A stretch of 19,053 bases of DNA. Source: SIG636 sp045604285. Its GTDB lineage: Bacteria; Bacillota; Clostridia; Oscillospirales; CAG-382. Every line of letters begins with the position of its first letter. The first letter of the stretch is position 1. The translations under genes were made by a program, and so were the position numbers. Of this stretch, positions 1 through 7,321 are shown piece after piece. The notes beneath the pieces were generated by a model. It worked only from the letters and a program-made list of their open reading frames with translations, made no database searches and was not told the DNA's origin. The stretch covers positions 1-19,053 of the forward strand of contig JAZUNS010000127.1 of the NCBI GenBank assembly GCA_045604285.1. Direction: 5' to 3'.

Positions 1-13
1 TTATAGAAAAAGG

Positions 14-44
14 ACGCCTCCCGATGGTTCGGGAGGCGTTTTTT
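14..44. terminator. Strong intrinsic terminator, probably bidirectional
   Basis: An 11-bp perfect stem (14–24 with 29–39, ACGCCTCCCGA / TCGGGAGGCGT) closes a 4-base loop. It is followed on the + strand by six T. Read on the - strand the stem is followed by CC and then five T, so it can also stop the leftward cluster that ends at base 72. On the + strand it would end a gene lying before the window. Confidence 0.85.
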
Positions 45-66
45 GCGAACGAAGAGAGCAATGGGG
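45..66 (+). repeat. Copy of an intergenic repeat, inverted relative to two copies at the right end
   Basis: The 22 bases just after the terminator begin GCGAACGAA and end GAGCAATGGGG. The reverse complements of 18985–19005 and 19028–19050 have the same layout (CGAACG, a few variable bases, GAGCAATGGGG). The match is read directly from the sequence. Calling it a dispersed genomic repeat family is inference. Confidence 0.6.
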
Positions 67-71
67 CATTC

Positions 72-236
72 TTATTCTTTGTCTTCTTTTGCCTTTAATC
101 TTTTTTCTGCAACCTTACTTTTAACGGTTTTTACGTACTCCGCTGCATCTTCAAAATAAGTATACGCTAAAACCACGGTGGTAACGGCACAAACTATGCC
201 GGAAGACAGGGCAAGTATTCTAAGTCCTTTTCTCAT
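72..236 (-). CDS. Small single-pass membrane protein (54 aa), unknown function
   Basis: A 54-codon ORF opens with ATG at 236, nine bases after a strong GGAGG ribosome binding site (plus-strand 243–250) in the 14-base gap after the patatin-like gene. The protein starts MRKGLRILAL and has one hydrophobic helix at about residues 6–25. A highly charged tail follows, with Lys/Arg/Glu-rich repeats at about residues 33–54 that could form an amphipathic helix or coiled coil. It has no lipobox. The good ribosome binding site, tight spacing to the gene before it and the terminator 30 bases downstream argue for a real gene, the last of the leftward cluster. The family is not recognised; the layout recalls small YtxH-like envelope proteins, but that is only a resemblance. 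Confidence 0.7.
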   Translation of the reverse strand: MRKGLRILALSSGIVCAVTTVVLAYTYFEDAAEYVKTVKSKVAEKRLKAKEDKE

Positions 237-250
237 AAAACGATTCCTCC

Positions 251-1102
251 TTAAAATATTATCTTTCGTTTTGCAAACTTCTGTGTTACCTTGTTTAAGT
301 TTGTTACCAGCACGTCACCCGTTATTCTAAGGGAACGGGTTGTGCCTGCGTTGCGCCGTTCTATGGCGTTATAAATATAATCCAGGTCCTCGCAGCCGTT
401 GTGCAACACATTGCTTAATATTTCTACGGTACGGCTGTAGCCTTCCCTTATCATTTTATCTATGCTTTCCGGGCTTACCTCAAGAGATTGCCTAAGCATA
501 TTTTTGCCGGGGAAGGTTATTTTAATGACCTTGTTATCGAAATAGGCGTTTTCAAACTTATAGCAGGTTTCGTCAAAATACACGCAAATAATATAATCCA
601 GCTTGTGCTTAAGCAAGGGGTACACGGGGATATTATCCAGCATTGCACCGTCGTAATAGCTTCTGCCGCTTATTTTTACCGAACGGTTATATATGGGCAT
701 TGCCACGCTTGCCTTAAGATAAAGGGGAATTTTGCGTTTTTCTTCTGTAGAAAGGTTTTTGTAAACTATGTTTTTATCTCCCACGTCCAACAAAGTGCAG
801 TAAAAAACGGAGGAGAGCTTATCGCCAGAGCTGTAAAGGTTTTTTATGCTTTTTTGAAGCATACTGCTTTTAAGCACCTGATTTATCAGCATACGGGTGC
901 CCTGACAGCAGGCGTCGCGCCAGGTAGCTTCAAGCTTATCCAGCTTGTCGGCGGCGTAGGCGTAGCCGTTAAGGACGCCCACCGAGGCGCCGCTTATATA
1001 TTTTATCTCTTCCTTGGGGACAAACTCGGATATAGCCCTAAGCACGCCTACCTGATAAGCGCCCTTAGCCATACCGCCGGATAATACCAAGCCGATATTC
1101 AT
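251..1102 (-). CDS. Patatin-like phospholipase / acylhydrolase (283 aa)
   Basis: Patatin-fold lipases hydrolyse acyl esters with a Ser-Asp dyad. Visible here are an N-terminal oxyanion-type glycine motif LVLSGGMAKGAYQ (about residues 5–17), a nucleophile elbow GASVG with Ser at residue 40, and YYDGA with the dyad Asp at 151, giving the family order and spacing. The glycine motif has SGGMAKG where many members have GGGxRG. There is no signal peptide or membrane segment, so a cytoplasmic or membrane-surface enzyme is likely. A GTG nine bases upstream (1111) lies inside the ribosome binding site GAGGTG, so the ATG at 1102, six bases after it, is preferred. The gene follows the lipoprotein gene by 36 bases and may share its transcript. 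The substrate (phospholipid, lysophospholipid or other acyl ester) cannot be read from sequence. Confidence 0.88.
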   Translation of the reverse strand: MNIGLVLSGGMAKGAYQVGVLRAISEFVPKEEIKYISGASVGVLNGYAYAADKLDKLEATWRDACCQGTRMLINQVLKSSMLQKSIKNLYSSGDKLSSVFYCTLLDVGDKNIVYKNLSTEEKRKIPLYLKASVAMPIYNRSVKISGRSYYDGAMLDNIPVYPLLKHKLDYIICVYFDETCYKFENAYFDNKVIKITFPGKNMLRQSLEVSPESIDKMIREGYSRTVEILSNVLHNGCEDLDYIYNAIERRNAGTTRSLRITGDVLVTNLNKVTQKFAKRKIIF

Positions 1103-1138
1103 TAAACGCACCTCGACTGAATTTTTGTTTTAAAAGGC

Positions 1139-1936
1139 CTAACCCAAAAAGGTATATTCTTCCGTTTTTGGCACCTCTATCTCCACGGCGTCACCCATTG
1201 CCTTAACGCTTACCTCATAGCTTAGGCTGAAGGTATGGCGCAGGGTTGCCCCGTCGGGAGTGTAGCCCGTGGGGTAATAGCCGGGGGTATCGTAAAGCAC
1301 TACGTCACAGCTTACGGAATAGCTTTTTACCATGCCCTTTGCATCCACAACGCAGATAAACTGACCGTTTGTGTACCGGGTCTTTTCGGTTTGCAGCTTT
1401 CTAAGCCCGCTGTAAAGCGCCACCGTTTCTCCAAACAGCTTATTAAAAAGCCGTGTATCGTTGGCGGTAAGCACGTATTTGGTGCCTGCATCGGTAACGG
1501 CTGTTCTAAAGCCCGTTACGTCCTCTTTTGTACAAAGGCTGAGGTTGGCGCAAAGGTATTGGTCAAGGAACAGCTGCCTATCAAAGGATTCGTAAAACTT
1601 TCCGCCCTCACCGCTGTAGTAATACGCACCCGCCTTATAGTACACGTCGCTGCTTACGCCGTTGCCCCTATGCACCTCGGTAGTCCTGCCGGACATACCG
1701 ATGGGCTCGGAACGGTCGTAAGCGAAGGTACCCTGGGTGAAATACTTGCTTTCTTCCCCATCGGTAAAGCTTATAAGGGCGGTGGTTTTGCGCCTTGGAG
1801 TTTGGTTGTATCGCTCAACGGCGTCAGCTATAAGCCCGTAGGTGTCGCCATCTACGGAGGGGGCCTCCGTATCGTCACCGCTGCAGCCCCAGAGGGCTGC
1901 CGAAAGGATCAGTAAAAGACAGATAAGGCGCCTCAT
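1139..1936 (-). CDS. Secreted lipoprotein of unknown function (265 aa)
   Basis: The N-terminus is a lipoprotein signal: MRRLICLLLILSAALWGCSG, with positive residues, a hydrophobic core and a lipobox LWGC placing the lipidated Cys at residue 18. The mature part should sit on the outer face of the membrane. It is rich in Tyr, Thr and Gly and ends with a pattern of alternating hydrophobic residues followed by EIEVP (about residues 250–256). That resembles the LolA/LppX-like β-sheet lipoproteins of Clostridia, but the assignment is weak. The start codon overlaps the stop of the preceding DUF4340-type gene by four bases (ATGA), which implies translational coupling. It probably works with that protein and the Gld-like transporter. 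No catalytic motif was recognised. Confidence 0.8.
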   Translation of the reverse strand: MRRLICLLLILSAALWGCSGDDTEAPSVDGDTYGLIADAVERYNQTPRRKTTALISFTDGEESKYFTQGTFAYDRSEPIGMSGRTTEVHRGNGVSSDVYYKAGAYYYSGEGGKFYESFDRQLFLDQYLCANLSLCTKEDVTGFRTAVTDAGTKYVLTANDTRLFNKLFGETVALYSGLRKLQTEKTRYTNGQFICVVDAKGMVKSYSVSCDVVLYDTPGYYPTGYTPDGATLRHTFSLSYEVSVKAMGDAVEIEVPKTEEYTFLG

Positions 1937-3900
1937 CTTTCAACCTTTCCCCCGCTTATCAGCGTTTCGTAGTCGTCAATTATTGCCTTTACGTCATCGT
2001 AATTAACGTAGTAGTTGCCGCCGCCGTTAACGGTGCAGTACACCTGAACGGAGTTAAGGCGGGTAAAGGAAAGCACGGTATCCTCACCGCTGCGGGTAAG
2101 GGTGATTCTTATGGTTTCCGCATCCGGCACCTCACCTTGGTACTCGCCAAGGATTACGGGGTGGATGATATCCACGTACATACGGCGCACGCTTTGCAGG
2201 TCAACCACTTTGCCGTCAAGCCTTGCCTTGGCTATTTTGCCGTCTACGCTTTTATCAAGGTCAAATACGTGGGTTTCGCCGTCTTTGGTAATGGTGATAG
2301 AGTCTACCGCCGTAATAAAGTCGGTAAACAGCTTGTTATCTACAAAATCAAGGGCAGAATAGCTTATATAGCCAACGCCGTCCTCGTTGCAAAAATCGCT
2401 TGTGGTTAAAGTGCCTATGCCAAGGGTTTCGGTATATTCCTTGCCGTCCTTGGTTAAATACTGCTTTGTGCCGCAAACGTAGAAGTTGCCGTCCTTATCG
2501 GGCTTGGAAACGCTTACGGAGCAGATTACCTTACCGTCGGACATTTTTACCGTCCATTTATAGCTGCGGAAGGGCTCTGCCAAGCCGTATTCCGCCAAAG
2601 CTTCCTCATCGGGGACAGCCTTGACGATATTGGTGGTGGCAAGGCCCGACAAAGCGGTAAACAGGTCACCCACGTTGAAGTAGTTGCAAAGAGCGTAGCC
2701 TTTTTCGCTGTGGATAAAGCGGTCGGGGGCAGTAACCTTCCAGGTATAGTCAAGGGCAAGGTCTTTCTTTTCCTCATCGCTCAGCTTTTTAAGCTTTACG
2801 GTTTCTTCACCGAAGGATACGCTCATATCGTCCACCACGGAATATATATCCGTATTTGTCTCCAGCTTTATGCCGTAGGAGGCGGTAAGATAGCTTTCCA
2901 TAGACATAAGAGCGTAGGAGGAATAGCTGGTGGTTTTATAAACCGTAGGCTTATAATCGTTGTTTTTATCGTCGCAAAGGGCGTAATGGCCGCTGCCGTC
3001 GGGCAGTGCCTTGCCTATACGAATGCGGCGGAAGTTCTTTTCGTCAACGGAAACCAGCACGGTGGCAAGGGCGTTTTCGTCACTGTCCAAGCCGTATACG
3101 GAAAGGGCTTCGGGGTTTTCCACTATGCCAACCGCAGTGGGGGTCTGGGCAAATGACATAAGCATTACGGCAGATACGGTGTTTATCTCCATACCGCCTG
3201 CACCGATTATGGTAGGCGAGCCCGTCTCCTTGCTGGTATAAAAGGTTATTTCATCGTTATGCCGATTGCTTATCTGAACAAAGGCAAGGTCGGCATAGCC
3301 CTTGCCCAGGCTGAACATTACGATGTTGCCGCCTGCGTTAAGGGTGTTGCCGTAAATATCAAAGCCCGTCATGGCAAGCTTTTCGTCCTTTGCTCTGCCC
3401 AAGGCTTCGCCGAATATGGCTTGGTTAAAGGCGCATTTTATGCCGCCGATGGCGTACATGGCACCCTTGGGGTTATCGGTGGGGGTTTCGCTGTTGGGGT
3501 TATAGAAATACTCAAGGTCAGCGATTTTGATAACGGTTTTCTTTACGTCATCACCCGATAAGCGTTCAACCACGCAATCCTCACCGCCGTTGCCGAAGGA
3601 AAGGGTTATGTTTTTGTTTAACGCAGCATAGTCTGCCGCAAGCTTCATAAGGGGTGCGGTCTGTTCGTCTGCCTTGCCCTTTTCTGCCGCAAACTTTATC
3701 TTTACCGAGGCTGCAAACGCCTCAAGCGCCGCTTTTTCTTCCACGTTGAAGCTGTAGTTAAGCTCTACACGGGTGTTTGCAGAGCCTGCGTCCTGATCGT
3801 CCTCGGCAAAAATGGCGTACAGGCCGAAAAGCACCGCCGCCGCAAGGGCAACTGCGCAAATGCCTATTATTTGTTTTTTAAACTTTGTAAGGTTTTTCAT
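1933..3900 (-). CDS. DUF4340-type membrane-anchored protein of the Gld-like cluster (655 aa)
   Basis: One N-terminal membrane helix (about residues 10–31, IIGICAVALAAAVLFGLYAI) is followed by a very large extracellular region with no further membrane segment. There are repeated units of the type 'Y...D.E..LATVLVS' and 'LTKDGETHVFDL', consistent with the β-rich DUF4340 domain. Proteins of this type commonly follow GldG-like genes in Firmicutes and other phyla; I assign the family from that context and the general architecture, not from a profile search. It follows the GldG-like gene by 19 bases and overlaps the lipoprotein gene by four. The ribosome binding site AAGGAG lies about 12 bases before the ATG, a little long. 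Its function is unknown; it is inferred to be an extracytoplasmic partner of the transporter. Confidence 0.72.
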   Translation of the reverse strand: MKNLTKFKKQIIGICAVALAAAVLFGLYAIFAEDDQDAGSANTRVELNYSFNVEEKAALEAFAASVKIKFAAEKGKADEQTAPLMKLAADYAALNKNITLSFGNGGEDCVVERLSGDDVKKTVIKIADLEYFYNPNSETPTDNPKGAMYAIGGIKCAFNQAIFGEALGRAKDEKLAMTGFDIYGNTLNAGGNIVMFSLGKGYADLAFVQISNRHNDEITFYTSKETGSPTIIGAGGMEINTVSAVMLMSFAQTPTAVGIVENPEALSVYGLDSDENALATVLVSVDEKNFRRIRIGKALPDGSGHYALCDDKNNDYKPTVYKTTSYSSYALMSMESYLTASYGIKLETNTDIYSVVDDMSVSFGEETVKLKKLSDEEKKDLALDYTWKVTAPDRFIHSEKGYALCNYFNVGDLFTALSGLATTNIVKAVPDEEALAEYGLAEPFRSYKWTVKMSDGKVICSVSVSKPDKDGNFYVCGTKQYLTKDGKEYTETLGIGTLTTSDFCNEDGVGYISYSALDFVDNKLFTDFITAVDSITITKDGETHVFDLDKSVDGKIAKARLDGKVVDLQSVRRMYVDIIHPVILGEYQGEVPDAETIRITLTRSGEDTVLSFTRLNSVQVYCTVNGGGNYYVNYDDVKAIIDDYETLISGGKVER

Positions 3901-3919
3901 TACGCAAAAGGTCTCCTTA

Positions 3920-5539
3920 TCAGGCGTGGCGACGTCTTACCCAAACCACCGCTGCCACGGCAAAGATAACTGCAGGTGCCAGGGCGGTTACCACAACGGT
4001 CCATACTCTTGCCTCGCCGGTGGTTATCTCCAGACCCTCGTCCACAAAATAAACCTCGTTTACCGCAACGTATTCCTGCACGGTGTTTGCCTTGCGAAGT
4101 ATGCTTTCCAGCAAGGTGCGGTTGCCGTAGCGGGTATTGATGTAATCGGAGGAGAAGAACTGAGTAGAGCCCACCAAATATGCGGTCTTATACTCTTTAT
4201 TGTCGGTATCGTTGCCCTCTTCATCCTCGATGGAATTAGCCTGCAAGGTGTAGGAAATCAAGGGGAAGGTGCCGGTCTTATCCCCTGCCGTTGCTGCGGC
4301 GGAGGTAGAAATAAGCACGTCCTCACCCTGAACGGAAAGGGCTGTATCCAGCTCGGCAGTGGTTAAAAGCTTTACGGTGTCGGCAAAGACAAATCTTTCG
4401 TCACCGGTAAAGTTTTGAACTATCTGGGCGCCCAAAGAGCCCTTGTTTTTAGCGGCTACGCTGCCTAAAAGCTCGCCGCCGTTGCTGCCCTTTATAGAGC
4501 GGTCGTTATCAAAAACGGTAACGTTTGCCTCATAGCCCAAGCCAAAATCAATCTCTAAATAGCGAGAGAGGTTTTCAAGATAGGGGGTTTCGTCATCCAC
4601 GGAAACCATAAGTGTTATATCGTAGCCGTTCATGGCTTCTTTTATAAGCTCAAGCTCGCTTTTAACGTCGGGCTTTGCGGGGTCATAATCCAAAAAGTCG
4701 CTTTGGGGGTCGCTTATAAAGATAAGGCGGGTGCTTGCGGGCAGCTCTTGCTTGTTAAGGTCGATGACCTGAACGTCAAAGCCCATGTCGTAAAGGGTAT
4801 CAAACAAGGCAAGCTTGTTTGCCTGAGCAAGCTTTTCGGCGGTATAGCCCACGTAATTGCTTAGCAGGTATGCGCCGTTATCAAGGCTTTCGCCGTGGCC
4901 TGCGGTAAATACCGCAACGGGGCTTTCCTTAAGGCCTGCCTTAACTATGGCGGCGGTATAGGTCTTTTCCCCGGCGAAGGCTACGGTCTCGCCGCTTTCG
5001 CTATCGGTATAGTAAAAGTTGGCAAAGCTTATGGCACGGGTGTGATACTGACCCTCCACAAGGACGTGGTAGCGGGTAAGCTCTATCTGGGTTTCCTCAC
5101 AGTACGCCTCCCACTTGTCACGGTTGGCGGTGATATCCGTAAAGGCAAGGCTTACGTGGCCTTTAAAGGTGCTTTCGTAGGAACGTGCCAGCTCCAGCAC
5201 CATGGGGTCGGTTACCTTATCCTCGTCGGCAAGGAAACGGATGGTTATTTGCCAATTGGCGTTATCCTCAAAAAACTCTTCAAAAATATCCTTGGTGGAT
5301 TGGCTTATGGTATAAAATTTTGCATCGGAATTGGTGATATCCACACGAAGGGACCACGCTGCCGAAAGCAGGGACGCCGCCAGGTTTATAGCTATGCAAA
5401 GCACCACCACTATAACGGCAAAGCTTACGGAAAGCGAGCCGTATTTAAGCTTGCGGTTGACTGCCTCACGCTGTTTGTCGGCACTTACCGGAGGGGTCGT
5501 TGCCTTGATTTTTTCATTGTTGTTTTTAAATCTGCTCAT
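3920..5539 (-). CDS. GldG-like ABC transporter auxiliary protein (539 aa)
   Basis: The layout matches GldG-family proteins: a cytoplasmic N-terminus, a membrane helix at about residues 35–60, a long extracytoplasmic part and a second helix at the C-terminus (VWTVVVTALAPAVIFAVAAV) with an Arg-rich tail. Family-like motifs are RVDITNSDAKFYTISQSTK just after the first helix, and VAVFTAGHGE (about residue 210), where relatives have a TGHGE motif. An upstream ATG at 5563 lies before the ribosome binding site; the ATG at 5539, five bases after GGAGGTG, is preferred. The gene starts 14 bases after the permease stop. GldF/GldG are gliding-motility genes in Bacteroidota. In Firmicutes the family occurs without gliding and its role is unknown, so only an envelope role is inferred. 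Confidence 0.82.
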   Translation of the reverse strand: MSRFKNNNEKIKATTPPVSADKQREAVNRKLKYGSLSVSFAVIVVVLCIAINLAASLLSAAWSLRVDITNSDAKFYTISQSTKDIFEEFFEDNANWQITIRFLADEDKVTDPMVLELARSYESTFKGHVSLAFTDITANRDKWEAYCEETQIELTRYHVLVEGQYHTRAISFANFYYTDSESGETVAFAGEKTYTAAIVKAGLKESPVAVFTAGHGESLDNGAYLLSNYVGYTAEKLAQANKLALFDTLYDMGFDVQVIDLNKQELPASTRLIFISDPQSDFLDYDPAKPDVKSELELIKEAMNGYDITLMVSVDDETPYLENLSRYLEIDFGLGYEANVTVFDNDRSIKGSNGGELLGSVAAKNKGSLGAQIVQNFTGDERFVFADTVKLLTTAELDTALSVQGEDVLISTSAAATAGDKTGTFPLISYTLQANSIEDEEGNDTDNKEYKTAYLVGSTQFFSSDYINTRYGNRTLLESILRKANTVQEYVAVNEVYFVDEGLEITTGEARVWTVVVTALAPAVIFAVAAVVWVRRRHA

Positions 5540-5553
5540 AACCGCACCTCCGC

Positions 5554-6273
5554 TTAAGCCCATCTGCGGCGCTCGTACACCCTGACGGTAAAGAAAAGGA
5601 ATACGGCGGCTATGGAAACGTAGTAAATTATTGAGGTAATATCAAGTATTCCGTAGGCGAAGGGCTGGTATCTGGCAAGGATGGAGATAAAGTCCACCAC
5701 AGCCTTAAGCCAGGGAATGGTTATATCCGAAAGGAAGTTTACTGCCAGCATGATAAATATAACGTCTATTGCGCCGATGGCAGAAACCAAGGCGTCCTCG
5801 GTAAGGGAGGAGAAGAACATACCTATTGCCAGGAACAGTGCGCCTATAAAGAACAGGCAAATAAGGTTAGAGGCGATAAGTGCGCCGTTGGTGATGCCCT
5901 CGCTGTTGCTGCTGAATTTATCAAGCAGAATAAAATTAAGGCTGTTGCAGGCAAGCACCGCAGTAAATACGGTAAGCGCCGCAAGATACTTGCCCAAAAT
6001 TATACCGCTTATGGAAACGGGGCTTGTCATAAGAAGCTGCTCTGACTTGGTCTTGCGCTCCTCGGACAAGGACTTCATTGTAAGAAGGGGAAGAAGTATT
6101 GCAAAGGCGTAAATAAGATAGTTAAAATAGTTGCTTACGTTGCTGTTTTCCTGCTGTTGAAGGGTGCAAATACTGAATATAAGACCCGATATTGCCAAAA
6201 AGTTGGCGGCAAACAAATAGCCTATGGGGGATATAAAGTACGCCTTCAGTTCTCTTTTATAAATTGCAAACAC
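5554..6273 (-). CDS. ABC-2 type permease, GldF-like (239 aa)
   Basis: This is an integral membrane protein with about six hydrophobic segments. It begins MFAIYKRELKAYFISPIGYL, the typical start of GldF/NatB-like permeases. A loop containing SEERKTKSEQLLMTSPVS follows the second segment, as in ABC-2 exporters where a conserved E-rich stretch contacts the ATPase. It should pair with the ATPase encoded just upstream and sit with the GldG-like protein in the membrane. The start is GTG at 6273. Its ribosome binding site (GGAGAAGG) lies within the end of the ATPase gene, whose TAG stop is three bases before the GTG. The transported substrate is not evident. Confidence 0.87.
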   Translation of the reverse strand: MFAIYKRELKAYFISPIGYLFAANFLAISGLIFSICTLQQQENSNVSNYFNYLIYAFAILLPLLTMKSLSEERKTKSEQLLMTSPVSISGIILGKYLAALTVFTAVLACNSLNFILLDKFSSNSEGITNGALIASNLICLFFIGALFLAIGMFFSSLTEDALVSAIGAIDVIFIMLAVNFLSDITIPWLKAVVDFISILARYQPFAYGILDITSIIYYVSIAAVFLFFTVRVYERRRWA

Positions 6274-6276
6274 GGC

Positions 6277-7236
6277 CTACCTTCTCCTCCTTTCGGCACG
6301 TTTTTCGTTGTTGGAAACAAGCCTTACAAAGATATCCTCCAGGCTCATTTCAACGCCCTCTATGCCGATAATGGCATAGCCCTTTGCCGCCATTGTGTTA
6401 AACAGAGGCACACGGGCGTCTATTTTATCGTCGGACTCTACAAGATAACTGATAGAGTTGCCGTCCTGCTTGCCTATTGCGTCGGCGCTGCGAAGGGCGG
6501 GCATTCCTCGAAGTGCCTTAAGCACCTCCTGCTCGGGGCCGCAGATCTTAACTATGTGTCTTCTGGTGCCTTCAACCGCCTCTGCAAGGCTTTCTATGCC
6601 TGCATCGGCAACTATGCTGCCCTCGTTTATAACCACTACCCTGCTGCAAACCTGCTGTACCTCCGGCAGGATGTGGGTGGAAAGGATTATGGTATGCTCC
6701 TTACCCAACTGCTTTACAAGGTCACGTATTTCTATTATCTGCTTGGGGTCAAGACCTACTGTCGGCTCGTCAAACACCAGCACCTTGGGGTTGCCGATAA
6801 GCGCCTGGGCGATGCCCACACGCTGCTTATAGCCCTTGGAAAGGTTTTTGATAAGTCTTTTTTTAACGTGGCTTAGCTTTACTACCCCGCAAATATCGTC
6901 TATATGCTGTTTTTTGGGGAGAGTGCAGCCCTTAAGGTCATAGACAAAGTTTAAAAATTCATCCACCCGCATTTCCGGATAAATGGGGGGCAGCTCCGGC
7001 AAAAAGCCTATTCTTTTCTTTGCCTCTATGGGGTTTTCGAATATGCTTATACCGTCCACAAACGCCTCGCCGGCGGTGGCGGAAAGATAGCCCGTAAGAA
7101 TATTAAGCGCCGTGCTTTTGCCTGCGCCGTTGGGCCCCAAAAAGCCTAATATTTCGCCCTGCTCCACCTTAAAGCTTATGCCCTTAAGTGCGTGATTTTG
7201 GCCGTAATCCTTGTAAACGTTTTTAAATTCTATCAT
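6277..7236 (-). CDS. ABC transporter ATP-binding protein, GldA-like (319 aa)
   Basis: This is a complete nucleotide-binding domain: Walker A GPNGAGKST (residues 34–42), signature LSKGY in place of LSGGQ (132–136), Walker B VLVFDEP (152–158), D-loop GLD and the switch His in STH (188). The position of the Q-loop reads LPELPP, so Glu stands for Gln, which is common in the GldA/NatA branch. About 100 residues follow the core and end in a SLEDIFVRL motif typical of this branch. The start ATG at 7236 has GGGAG seven bases before it. It is the first gene of the leftward transport cluster, 85 bases after aspS. No clear promoter is visible in that gap. It powers the ABC-2 permease; whether the complex exports a substrate or does mechanical envelope work is unknown. 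Confidence 0.93.
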   Translation of the reverse strand: MIEFKNVYKDYGQNHALKGISFKVEQGEILGFLGPNGAGKSTALNILTGYLSATAGEAFVDGISIFENPIEAKKRIGFLPELPPIYPEMRVDEFLNFVYDLKGCTLPKKQHIDDICGVVKLSHVKKRLIKNLSKGYKQRVGIAQALIGNPKVLVFDEPTVGLDPKQIIEIRDLVKQLGKEHTIILSTHILPEVQQVCSRVVVINEGSIVADAGIESLAEAVEGTRRHIVKICGPEQEVLKALRGMPALRSADAIGKQDGNSISYLVESDDKIDARVPLFNTMAAKGYAIIGIEGVEMSLEDIFVRLVSNNEKRAERRRR

Positions 7237-7277
7237 CAGATAACTCCCGACTTGATTTTTGCCGCTTTTAACAGCTT

Positions 7278-7311
7278 TAAGGCGGAAGGAGAAAAGCTCT
7301 CCTCCGCCTTA
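7278..7311. other. Long hairpin in the aspS–ABC intergenic gap, without a U-tract
   Basis: A 14-bp stem with one bulged A (TAAGGCGG…AGGAGA with TCTCCT…CCGCCTTA) closes a 5-base loop. On the - strand, the direction of transcription here, it is followed by AAAGCTG and not by a run of T. It may be a weak terminator or an mRNA-stabilising or processing structure between aspS and the transporter genes. Confidence 0.6.
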
Positions 7312-7321
7312 TATCTAAAAA

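Noticed and set aside
488..1084. 198-codon rightward ORF antisense to the patatin-like gene
   Set aside because: The leftward frame carries the complete patatin motifs; the antisense protein shows no family and has no ribosome binding site.
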